Shown here in pieces: positions 20,000 to 30,068 of a stretch of 64,000 bases of DNA. The stretch's first letter is position 1. Each line of letters opens with the position of its first letter. Below the pieces are notes generated by a model. That model was not told where the DNA came from, did not search any database, and saw nothing but the letters and a program-made list of their open reading frames with translations. Made by a program: the position numbers and the translations under genes. Origin of the DNA: Pristionchus mayeri (taxonomy: Eukaryota > Nematoda > Chromadorea > Rhabditida > Neodiplogasteridae); assembly GCA_036245805.1 (NCBI GenBank), contig BTRK01000003.1:8184001-8248000 (forward strand), in the 5' to 3' direction.

Positions 20000-21484
20000 C
20001 TTTAAAATGAGTGATTTGCGGTATTCAGAGCATCGCCTTCAGGCAAGTTATATAGCTTTGAAATTTCAAGTTTATTTGAAGTCATTTGATTAGAGGCAGA
20101 CAGCGCGCTTTTTCACAGCGAAGCGGAGAATGAGAGAAGGGTCGGCCATCGACATTTAATTTAAAATATGTTTCAAATGTGTTACGAATAAAACTTGTCA
20201 TAGTTCAGTTAAAACATGACAGAAACATATTTAGAATTTAGAGTCGAAGGTCGACCCTCCACTCATTCTTCTCTTCATTGTGAAAAGCGCGCGGCCTGCT
20301 TCTAATGAAATAACTTCAAATCAACTCGAAACTTCAAATCTGTATAACAAACTTTCTGAGAGAATCAACATATTTCTTCAGCGACTTGGCACTGGCCGAT
20401 AATTATAATTCCTACTGACGTCGCCAATTGGTCGGTCTCCACGAGGGAAATCGACAAGCATCGCCAGATTTTCGATCCGCATCCGCGCGGTCGCGGGCGC
20501 GGATATCGAAAAATTAACTACGGTAGCTTCGAAATTTTTATATCGACTCCAATCACTGCGGCGGTAGGGGCGCTGCATTCCTTGACAAATTCTATGACTT
20601 TTTTACTTCGGAGAGTTTTTCGATCAGATTCCATCTAAGGCCGGAAATCGATAATTCCACTTTTCTTTCGTACATGAAAGCAGTTCCCCAGAAATTTTTC
20701 AAGAACTCCCCTAAATATTATTCGTGATCTAGCTTCTACTTGAATCGATACCTACTCCCGTAGAACAGCGCGATTCAACTAGACGCGTAAGTTGGTCAAA
20801 ATGAATTATGGTGTAATTTTTGGGTTACTGTAGGTGAGTGCACAAGTTGGACGACTTTTCCCAATTGGTGTAGGATAGCTTCAAATTGATTTTCAGACCA
20901 TTTAACACCTGTTGGGAAATGTCGCCCTAACTTCGCACTCGCATACCGTAACCCAAAAATTACACCATAATTCATTCAAAATTGATTTTGACCAACTTAC
21001 GCGTCTTGTTGAATCGCGCTGTTCTACGGGAGAATGTATCGAGTCAAGCAGAAGCTAGATCACCAATAATATTTAGGGGAGTTCTTGAAAAATTTCTGGG
21101 GAACTGCTTTCATGTACGAACTAAAAGTGGAATTATCGATTTCAGGTGTTAGATGGAATCTGATCGAAAAACTCTCCGGAGTAAAAAAGTCTTAGAATTT
21201 GTCGAGGGATGCAGCGCCCCTACCGCCGCAGTCATAGGAGTCGCTTTTAAAATTTCGAAGCTACCGTAGTTAATTTTTGAAATTCCGCGCCCCGCCCGCG
21301 CGGATGCGGATCGACATTCTGTCGATGCTCGTCGGTTTCCCTCGTGGAGGCCGACCTACTGGTGAAGTTAGCAGGAATTGGAATTTTCGGTCAGTGCCAA
21401 GTCTATTCCGATTATCTCAGATAGTGTGTTGTATAACTTGCCTGAAGGCGATGCTCTGAATGCCGCAAACTACTCATTTTAAAG
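20000..21484. mobile_element. Foldback element family D with a nested MITE
   Basis: The arms pair over most of their length: CTTTAAAATGAGTGATTTGC at 20000 with the complement at 21465-21484, CATCGCCTTCAGGCAAGTTA, and the GATCCGCATCCGCGCG and CGGCGGTAGGGGCGCTGC blocks. The left arm alone is interrupted at about 20053-20338 by a smaller foldback (ATAGCTTTGAAATTTCAAG...), half of which recurs at 22973-23075. A shorter relative of the main element is at 55050-55714. Confidence 0.8.
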
Positions 21485-22972
21485 TAACGAACAGGCACTC
21501 TCTCCCAATGTGCACGCTTCCCAGTGAAGTCCTGCCGCATTTGACCTCGGTTTATAGAAAGATATAAGGCGAAAGTTCTACCTTGATGAATAATTGATTG
21601 ATCGGAAATTGACTAGGCAGTCTGGAGTACGAGAGTTATATCTCCACGAGTGTTGTGCTATTGCAATAGGGCATATTTTTCAGACTCATTCAAGCAGAGA
21701 TATACATTTTAAAGTTTAATATGCATAAAAAATCACAAGCTTGTAATTATGAAAATTATTTTTTTCAGGTCAAGTCATATACAGAAATCGATAGAGCGGG
21801 TCAAGTTTGGTTTGTTAAACAAAATTTATTACGAAACGCAGTTGTTTTTTTATGAAGATTGATTTTTTTGATTGCTCGAAGATGAAATCAACTTTTCGCG
21901 AACTTTGTGTAAACGCGCATCTACGATTATCCTCTAGTGTAAACAGTGAACTTTCTGACTTTCTGTTGCTATGAACAGTGGGATCTGGAGAGCACGCTGG
22001 TAGATATTTCTCTAATTGCGTAATACGAAATGCGTTTCAGAAAATTGAATGCTTGTTTTATTACCTCAAAAAATCTCCGGCAAAATCACCATCACGTGAA
22101 CGCCAGAGACTTTATGACAACAGCGAAACACATGATCAGCGGGGTTAATGCTGAACTAAAAGCTGAAGTCTTCTAGTTTGCACTTTGATGACGCGCTTCG
22201 TCTTGGCACTTGAGCATCAACCCCGACTCCCTTTAAAATGACAACTATCGATTGGCAAATTTGTGCGCCCATCAGTGATTAATTTCAGACATTCACATGG
22301 CGAGTTTGTCGCATTTTTCCTTTCGGCACTAGGCCGGATGAGAACTATGACGTCATGCCGCATTTTGAAGATCAGAGGCGGCATATTTCACATCCGACCG
22401 AGCGCCCTACGTCTCATCACTTCACACTCGTACTTTCTCCCTGCTCCAGACTCTCTCACTTTTACATAATCTCTCGCCTTCTCGCACCTACGAACGTACG
22501 CAACCAATTTTTGATAATTTATTTTCCAATGATATTCCCTACACTAACATTGGACTAACTCCTTCCTGATTAAAACATGACCTTAAACCATCATATCTAT
22601 GCTATAGTGTGTTGTAATGAGTCGAACCCCTCCAGATTTTCCCTTTCTCCCGACATTCTATGGCAAATTTCCAGAAAACATTCGCTTCGAGACCAATTGC
22701 GAGAGAGTATGTACATTCGCGAGAGATTTCCCTCTTTCTCTGCTCTCTCTCATCTCTCGACGACCCCCTGTAAAACTCCTACAGGGTGGTTTCCTCTTCT
22801 CGCTCCTCTGCCTTGAAAATTCAGCTCCTCGGACAAGCAAAACCTAGCCTGAGGGCTAATCGTAGTTTTCCATGGAGGGACAATGCAACAGGCCAGAGCA
22901 TCGCCGATGAGTGAGCGAACGGTCGTCTGTTCCAGCGTATCCTGGCCTACCGTAAGCCGCCGACTTTTCAAC
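21485..22972. other. Stretch without recognisable genes
   Basis: The block 21560-21650 (GTTCTACCTTG and TTGACTAGGCAGTCTGGAGT) resembles 12805-12870. The block 22080-22220 resembles 38610-38720 in the left palindrome arm (CGTGAACGCCAGAGACTTTA versus GCATGAACACCATAGATTTT), so this is another piece of the duplicated unit. The block 22890-22970 (TATCCTGGCCTACCGTAAGC) resembles 23780-23820. No exon was identified. Confidence 0.35.
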
Positions 22973-23075
22973 AAGTTATATAGCTTTGAAATTTCAAGTT
23001 TATTTGAAGTCATTTGATTAGAGGCAGACCGCGCGCTTTTTCACAGCGAAGCGGAGAATGAGAGAAGGGTCGGAA
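22973..23075. repeat. Half copy of the MITE nested in foldback D
   Basis: ACAAGTTATATAGCTTTGAA through GAATGAGAGAAGGGTCGG is nearly identical to 20043-20150. Only one arm is present. Confidence 0.8.
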
Positions 23076-23459
23076 GGGTCACGAAGCGAAAAGTCATTGA
23101 CTTTGAGCGCTTTGGAACTCGACCGATTGCCAGTTTGCATAAATCGGATCTTTCCATCTTGTGGTAAACGTGTTTCGATGTTTAATTTCCGAGGAATAAG
23201 AATAAATTATCTTTATCAGCTCATCGCCATTGCTACAACCTCCTCTCGCCCAGTAATACTTACAAATTGAGACTAGTAAGATAGGGAAAATCACAATTTC
23301 ATTTTGAAAATCAGGAAAGAAACATGCATTACTTTTACGATATCGTTACCAAATTCGCGTACAAATCAATATATTACAAACCCATTGTATTGCAGAAATA
23401 AGCTATCAATACGGTAGGATACGGTAAGGGTATACTGTAGGAAGGGGGTGAAATATCGA

Positions 23460-23528
23460 TTAGCAGCACCATCCCTCCTCCTGCATACTCGCAGCGTCGC
23501 CGGCCTTCAGCAGTAGGGTTTGCTCCTT
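23460..23528 (-). pseudogene. Possible C-terminal Rab exon ending in Trp-Cys-Cys
   Basis: On the minus strand, after a TATCTTCCAG acceptor, 22 codons read KEQTLLLKAGDAASMQEEG then WCC and a stop. A terminal double cysteine is the usual prenylation signal of Rab GTPases. The segment lies about 1.8 kb downstream (minus strand) of the truncated Rab33-like copy at 25357-26332, in the right orientation for its last exon. The linking exons (switch II onward and NKxD) are not found between them. The identification therefore rests on the splice site, the CC-stop and the position. It could also be the end of an unrelated gene. Confidence 0.35.
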
Positions 23529-24009
23529 CTGGAAGATATCGATGATCAAGGATATTCGAGGATTGAAGTCAATTACAATGGCTCCAATTATTCAAAAAAT
23601 AAATAAAAAATTGATAACATGTCATATCAATGTTTCACGGTGATTATATGCAACGAGGTAAACACAACTGATCAAATTTCTTGTCAAACGATGGCGCCAA
23701 AAACATAATAAATTACCTACCGTACTCCTACCGTACTTATCCGCCATCTCCGGTGAATGAACGTCTGTCGGCCGTCTGTCCCAACGTACCTTGGCCTACC
23801 GTAACCCGGCGACTCTTCACCTATCTACAGTATCGTGCAAATTCAGAAGCTAAAAGTCATTGACTTTGAGTGTTTTAGAGCTCGATCGATTGAAAGATTA
23901 CATGAATTGCCTCTTACCATCTCGTGGTGAACGTGTTCCAGTGTTGCATTTGCATGGAATATGAATAAATAATCTTTATCAGCTCATCACAGTTGCTACA
24001 ACCTCATCT

Positions 24010-24545
24010 CGGTCTCCAAGAATGACTTGGGGGCAAGACGCCAAAGTTGGCCGTTTTCGAGATACGGCGTGAAAACGAAAATAGTGGAACTCTGTGGAGA
24101 TAAGGGGACTCGCTCCACTGTAAATCTTTTCACGCCGTATCTCGAAAAAGGCCAACTTCGGCGTCTTGTACCCCTCAGTAATTCTTGGAGACCTGCTCTA
24201 GAGCTATCTCATGTAGTCTTACTTTACAATTTGCATAGGCCGTAAGCGAAACACACGCCGAAAAGCTATTTATTTAAAAAATCGAACCAAGTTCAGATTA
24301 TCCCTACTGAGTGGCGATATGATACTCCTCAAGTTATGACAAACGAACTATGTGCGTACCCCAATTCTCGGGTGGGGAATCCGAATCAAGCATAAAAATC
24401 GTGACTTTTTGATCATGAAACTTCTTTCAAACTTTCAGATCAAAAAGTAAATTTTGTTCCTCATTCTCACTTTGGTCAATCATTTTGGTTTCAGCGAAAT
24501 CCATGAGCAAAAATATTTTTTTGTCGCTTCGGTTCCTGCATTATT
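24010..24545. mobile_element. Decayed relative of the 9465-10767 foldback element
   Basis: Shared pieces include ATTATCCCTACTGAGTGGCG, GGTGGGGAATCCGAATCAAG and the end TCGGTTCCTGCATTATTACAG. An internal palindrome of GATACGGCGTGAAAACGA and its complement is at 24060-24150. The right end is interrupted by the element at 24548. Confidence 0.6.
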
Positions 24546-24547
24546 AC

Positions 24548-24996
24548 AGTACGTGCTAATCGCCTTGGTCATGTGCGTGCGCGGCGCTGCGCGGCGGAGC
24601 GCGGTTTGTGCGGATTGATTTTGCGGGAAGAATATTATTTTTCACGATTCGAACCTATTATTTTCGAATTCTCCGTACCATTTCGCATCGGAAGGACTAT
24701 TCATTCATATTATAATTTTTTTTCTTTGCAACCTACCGTAAATGCAGTTTACGATAGCGGCAGTATCACAACCTGGGATTACGGTAGGTTACAGCATTAC
24801 AGAATTCAAAATATTGATTTATTTTTATGAAAATATGATTGAATAGCCATTTCGATGCGAAATTTTACGGAGAATTCGAAAATAATAGGTTCGAATCGTG
24901 AAAAGCAATATTCTTCCCGCAAAATCAATCCGCGCAAGACGCGCTCCGCCGCGCAGAGCCGCGCGCGCACATGGCCAAGGCGATTAGCACGTACTG
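24548..24996. mobile_element. Palindromic MITE flanked by TA
   Basis: Long arms beginning CAGTACGTGCTAATCGCC and ending GGCGATTAGCACGTACTG fold over about 180 bp, including GAACCTATTATTTTCGAATT. TA lies on both sides (24546-24547, 24997-24998). The GC-rich block GCGCGGCGCTGCGCGGCGGA contrasts with the AT-rich surroundings. It is inserted at the end of the older foldback relic. Confidence 0.85.
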
Positions 24997-25356
24997 TACA
25001 TGAGATCAGTGATATAAGTCGTGTTGAACTATTTTTTTCCCATTTTAAGAAAGTTTTTGAGAACTTTGCAAAATCTGCCAAATTGAAACATAATAATGCA
25101 AAGTTATTACCCTCCTCGCTTTGCCCTTTCGAAAAATTGTCAAATTGTCAATTTGGAGAGACCCAGAATTCGACAAAATGAAACATTTTCAATTTGCCAA
25201 TATCATATTATCATATTATGATCGTACTCACTACTACACAGTATAACTACTAATTCAAATTAATTGTCTTTTTAGCAGATCTTTCAAACATTTTTTTAAA
25301 AATTAAATGATAAAATAGCAAGTATAAATTTTTTTTCTAAATTTCTTTTTACAAAC

Positions 25357-26332
25357 CTCAATGAACTCGGGGAATCGTCCGTTGCAGAATCGGAAGGAGA
25401 GACACGTCTTGCCCAAGCCAGCGTCACCCACGATGATCGCCTGGAGATAAGAGAGAGTGATCTCCTTGGAACTTTAATTTTCACTCCTATAGGAAGCATG
25501 TATAGCTTGTCTGCATTACCCATTACCACAAACCATGCAAAGCACCTATAGTTGCAGACCAATGAATGAATGTATGAAGCACTTGATTTTCAGTTTCGAG
25601 TTACCCTCAATTTCGAAACTCTGTTGTTCGGACAGTCCTGGGTTTCTTCATAGCTCAAACAGTAAAATAAAACAATAAAATAACCTTGAACGCCCTTTTC
25701 CACTTGAAAGGCAAGCTGGATACTGCTTGGACGGGCTGTTTAGCCTGATAATTACGATATTCCTCTCGTATTATCACATCCTAAAAAACTTATCACTGAA
25801 TAACTTCATTTTCCATCAACTCTAACAGTAGTGCGGGAAAAGTCAATCAAATAAAAAGCATAAGTAATTATTGATTGCATGGATTGCTCAGTTGCTGGAT
25901 TGGATTGCCCACCTCAGTTGCTGCAGCTGCTGCAGGAACCGCGGTCGCAGCCGCTCCGCCTGGTCCCACTGTGGCAGGCGGCACTTCGAATGACGAACGT
26001 AGTGTGCGAGTGGGATACGGTACCCGGCTCTGAAAATCGATTAAAATCTCCTTGTAATGGACAACATGAAGAATGTATTATAAGTCTATCTGGCGCATAA
26101 AAACAAAATGATGTTCAGTTGAGCCAGTCCAGGTGTAAAAATTACTAAAGGTGGCATTTTTGACTGCGTGAATCAGTGGTTCAACAATATATTCTGAAGG
26201 TCCAATATCCATCTGATCTTAAACTTAAAATAAATACCAACTACTCACAATGGGCGGAGGCACAGCTGCAGCACCTGCGGCCTCGTGCTGAGAGAGGGAG
26301 GGAGGGGGAGCAGGCGCGTTGGAATGACCGAT
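25357..26332 (-). pseudogene. Truncated second copy of the Rab33-like gene (exons 2-5)
   Basis: Four minus-strand exons correspond one to one with exons 2-5 of the gene at 58711-63519, with identical lengths: 26249-26332 (84 bp), 25913-26029 (117), 25685-25744 (60) and 25357-25440 (84). All acceptors and donors are intact and all frames are open. Protein changes include the P-loop GDAGVGKT to [16 protein letters not shown] to FKWKRAFK and PEFTE to PEFIE. Exon 1, the switch exons (ATNGVDF and WDTAGQE) and everything after them are missing, so no functional GTPase can be made. Its intron 2 lacks both the mariner-like element and the MITE found in the full gene, so it preserves the pre-insertion sequence. 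Confidence 0.85.
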
Positions 26333-27286
26333 CTGGCAGAATTATTCCTTATAGAATCGAGTGGAATGATTTTAATTATATTCGTTGGCAACGAATTCAA
26401 CTTTCATTGTTGATACATTTACAAGCTCATCACGGAATATTCGATAGGTTCCGCTCCTCTTATACAAAGTACAAATCATTCATTGTATTCATTAATAGCC
26501 TAAAGAGTGCTCCAAAATACTTTAGAACATATCCAAGTTTAGTTTAAGTTCCACTGTTTTTTAATCATTTGTACGAGCCAAACTGCCACGGGAAAATATG
26601 AGAAGAAAATAGAAGGGAATAAGTTAATCCCCACAACATATTTTCAGTGTCCTCAGGCTTTTTTTTCAAAATATGGCACCAAACCTCAGAGACTTAAAGA
26701 CCGGGGGGGGGGGATCGTTGGCCGTAAAGAATTGGGTGCTGCAAGGGGCATTTTATGGCTCCATACCCTAATACCCTACATTTTACGACCCCCCCCCCCC
26801 CCCCCCGTCACAGCTTGTCCCAGCGGTATTCTAGGCAAAAGCAACCCTATTTTTTCCCTCGCGATTGGGTGGCTCCCAACATTTTTAACATCATGTGACT
26901 ACCAGTCAATATATAGTTGTACAGGATTCTGTTGTCAGAATCTGTTAATGGAATGCAAAGGACAAGGGGGTGATAATAAAATAACTTTATTTATTTAAAT
27001 TTACAAGTTTAAGGCGAAAGAACTAATTAATAAACAAGAAAGGGGGAATGGAATTGATTTGATTAATGAGGGGCAAGTGTACCTTTATTATTGAAGAGGA
27101 GAAGGAAGTGAAGAGTCGATCGATCAATGTTGAAGTCGATCGATGGGTGTGCGGTGTAAGTCGGACGATATGAACCGCGTCTGACAATGAAGCGTAATGA
27201 ACGTGGGATGGATGAATGATGGCACGCAAATGATTATGCAATGCTTGGGAATGACATGAAAGGAAAGAAAAAAGGATGAGAGGAAG
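26333..27286. other. Stretch with poly-G/poly-C tracts, no gene recognised
   Basis: The segment 26703-26806 is bounded by a run of 11 or more G and a run of 18 or more C, with GTAAA near the G side and TTTAC near the C side; it can fold and may be a small element. The region 27000-27280 contains AATAATAAAGG and AATAAATAAAG on the minus strand, possible polyadenylation or LTR signals of the Pao element, not proven. Confidence 0.35.
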
Positions 27287-27288
27287 TA

Positions 27289-28531
27289 TTAGGTTGAACA
27301 GAAAGTCTTTATAAACTGTTTTGCTCGATCACTGCTCAGTGCACGAGACCTTTGGTGTTCCCTCGCCTCTAGTGAATAACTCATGACAAAGGGACTATGT
27401 GGTCAACAACTCCCCATTCCACGCCTTTCATTCTGCCACTAGTAAGACCACGATGTTTGTTCCCACAGCCTTGCACATCCGCAACGTTCTGTTATTCGTA
27501 TTCCTCTCTCACACTACAATGAAGGAATCGGAACGTCAGTTGGCTGAAGTGTACGATTCATATGCCCCTCACTACCAGACCATGCACAATTGGTACCAAC
27601 TCTTCGAGAAGGGGGACTTTTCCATGGATGATCATGACCGGTCTGGGAGGCCACCCGAGCTGGATTTGGATGCGCTACGGATCGTAGTGGAATTGGATCC
27701 TTCCCAAATACCCGCGACATGGCAGCCACACTTGGGGTATCGCAAAGCACCATCGTAAAATGATTGGTCTCCATTGGCAAGAAGAAGAAGCTAGGCCGTT
27801 TCATACCCCACAAATTGACCAGTTTGACCACCGTGTCGACGATTCCCTTTCTCTACTCACTCTTCACGCTGGAGATCGATGGTTGGACCGTCTCATAACA
27901 GGGGTCGAGAAGTGGGTCTGCTATGAGAATCACCATAGGAGGGCACAGTGGGTGGATGCCAATGAGACCCCACAGGACGTCGCAAAGCCTGACCTTCACC
28001 CTATGAAAATCTTGCTCTCTGCCTGGTGGGGGGTGGATTCCCCGATTTACTGGGAGCTCCTATCCGAGAAGCGGATAATTATTGAATATGTCTACACTAA
28101 ACAACTACGGAATCTCAAGAAGAAATTCGCACAATCTGCCCTGAACGGCAAGAAAGTGTACTATCAACACGATAACGCCCGACCCCATGTTGCACGGCAG
28201 GTCAAGCAGGAGCTGTCCAAATAAGGCTGGATGGTTCTCCCTCATATACCGTATTCTCCTGACTTGGCCCCTTCGGATTATTGGTTGTTCTCGGATCTGA
28301 CCCGTCATCTCGATCAGAGATCCTTCATTTCCCGTGGGGCGATCGAGGCCGCACTCAAGCAATATTTTGATTCGCGCCGAGATGGGTTCTATAAGGAGGG
28401 AATCCATAAGTTGCCTGAACGTTGGAGATTTGTCATAGATAACAATGGTGCATACGTTTGATTTCGCTCTTGCGCTTTATTGTCAGAAGAAGGGAAATAA
28501 AAAGTTTATAAAGACTTTCTGTTCAACCTAA
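27289..28531 (+). mobile_element. Degenerate mariner element, second family
   Basis: Ends TTAGGTTGAACAGAAAGTC and complement lie between TA dinucleotides. The plus-strand transposase is broken: an N-terminal frame (27399-27758) with the YQLFEKGDFSMDD..RSGRP linker is followed by a frameshift. A middle frame (27760-28224) has TGVEKW, where mariner has TGDEKW, so the first catalytic Asp is Val. DNARPH is followed by an in-frame TAA, and a last frame (28231-28461) carries PYSPDLAPSD. The spacing of the last two Asp is 34. It is inactive. Confidence 0.92.
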
Positions 28532-28533
28532 TA

Positions 28534-29109
28534 CGTGACTCGGCACGTAATCGATCAACAACAGAGAAAAAGGAAAATTCAAAGCCAAGCCCTGCGTGAC
28601 TCGCCTGAGTATCGAGAACCCCAGTGCTAAAGCGAGCGCAGAATGCCTCAGACAACTTGGCGAAGTACGGTACTCGAGTTTGGTTTGTGAATCGAGAAGT
28701 GGTTGTATAAAAATATGATTATTATTGATTTTGAGTGAAAGTATTGTAGTAGCGAAGTGAGCTTTCGCTACACTCGGGGGAGACGAAGAAAGGAGAAGGG
28801 AAGAAGTGATTGATGTAAACTGACTGATGAGAATGAATTAGCATATGATGCTTTTATGCGAGTGACTCACGAAAGGAGAAACATCGTTCAACGGTGAATG
28901 GAAAAAGTCGAACAAACGGAAGGTATAAAACGCAAATTAAGCGACAGGTTAACAAGATAAAGTCAAATTAGTACAAGATGCTCAAGGGCCTGAGTGAAGC
29001 AACTGGAAACAGCGTAGAATGGGGGAAACAATTTTACAGTTTGCCAATCTGGCCGAAGTTAACAAGTGGGGGAAACTCCAAGGGCTCCAATTGGGGAGGT
29101 AGAATTCTT
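28534..29109. other. Probable 3' region of the Pao element
   Basis: No open frame. The sequence AGTAGCGAAGTGAGCTTTCG at 28747 has a strong hairpin and lies next to a purine tract (GGGGGAGACGAAGAAAGGAG). It could mark an LTR edge, but no second LTR copy was found, so no LTR is called. Confidence 0.3.
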
Positions 29110-29957
29110 CGTATCCCTTTAGGGCTGTAGCTCCGGGTTACGAGGACAGAAGTACTGCTGGTGGCGGAGTCCGCGGCCCTGCTCGTCCTTGCACCCGCGG
29201 ACACACACATCTGGCTCGCAAGAGGATGAGTGTGCGGCGTTCTTGATACGGAAACACCGAAGACACTAATTCGGAGCCATGAGGGAAAGGCGGGTGGAAA
29301 TGCTCGTGACATGGGAACAATTGCGGGAGTAATGGATCGTCGAATTACAGAAAGTACATTTTACAGTCTGAGCGATATGGAATGGCTTGGAAATGGGGTT
29401 AGTGCGTGGAGCAATGGGGGATCGACTACGATCTCTTGAATGAGTGGGACGGTCCAGTGAATTCGGGGTACGAAACTGTGAACGAGGGGCAATGCTAATG
29501 CGAGGGGTATGAGGGGTGGAGATTGAATGGGAGTGGTTGGGGGAAGGCTGAGTGGTGTTACTCCAAATGGCAGAGAGGGAGAGGGACATCGAGCCGAGCT
29601 CGTTCTTGATGATCTTCGACTCATTGGAGACGTGAGCCTTGAGATAGTTGAGATCCTCTTTGAGACTCTTTATTTCCTCACGACTCTTGTACAGCTCAGA
29701 ATGAAGAGAATCGAAGCAGGACTCGATGAAATCCTGAAGGGAAAAGATAAATGAACTGATAGACATGATGGTTTGACTGATATTGAGAATGTGATAGAGA
29801 TGATAAAAGGGGAGTTTCGTGATTATGAAAATATGAAATACTGGATTGATGGATTTGAGGGACGAGATTCAATTATTACCCTAGTAGAGTAGTCGGCGTA
29901 CGACGTGAGAAGAGCAGCCTCTTGGTCCATCTTCAATTCTTCTTCATGATCGACCGA
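29110..29957 (-). pseudogene. Gag-like zinc-knuckle ORF lying 3' of a Pao pol
   Basis: The minus-strand frame from 29733 (or Met at 29766) to 29110 starts with a coiled-coil-like stretch (SLHSELYKSREEIKSLKEDL), then a Ser/Pro/Arg-rich segment, then CTFCNSTIHYSRNC, a CX2CX4HX4C zinc knuckle. After one in-frame stop it continues with CLRCFRIKNAAHSSSC and a further Cys-rich block. A preceding 78-bp segment (29880-29957) has an ATTCAG acceptor, a GTAATA donor and 26 open codons, so a spliced 5' exon is plausible. Zinc knuckles of this form are typical of retroelement Gag. It lies downstream of pol rather than upstream, suggesting rearrangement, a second fused element or an extra 3' ORF. Confidence 0.6.
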
Positions 29958-30068
29958 CTGAATGGAAATGATAAGTGAATAGAATGAAATAAATGATTGT
30001 ATTATAATTTCAGTGTGTATGCACAGTGGAATCCTCGGGGGAGGGGAAAGGGGGCAGGGCAGTGATTC

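Noticed and set aside
22617..22847. Open frame starting MSRTPPDFPFLPTFYG
   Set aside because: No recognised domain, no splice sites and overlapping frames on both strands.
26703..26806. G-quadruplex or transposon bounded by poly-G and poly-C
   Set aside because: The only pairing parts are the homopolymers and about five adjacent bases; no target duplication was found.
28747..28771. Edge of a Pao LTR
   Set aside because: No second LTR copy could be found, and the neighbouring purine tract is on the wrong strand for a polypurine tract of the minus-strand element.
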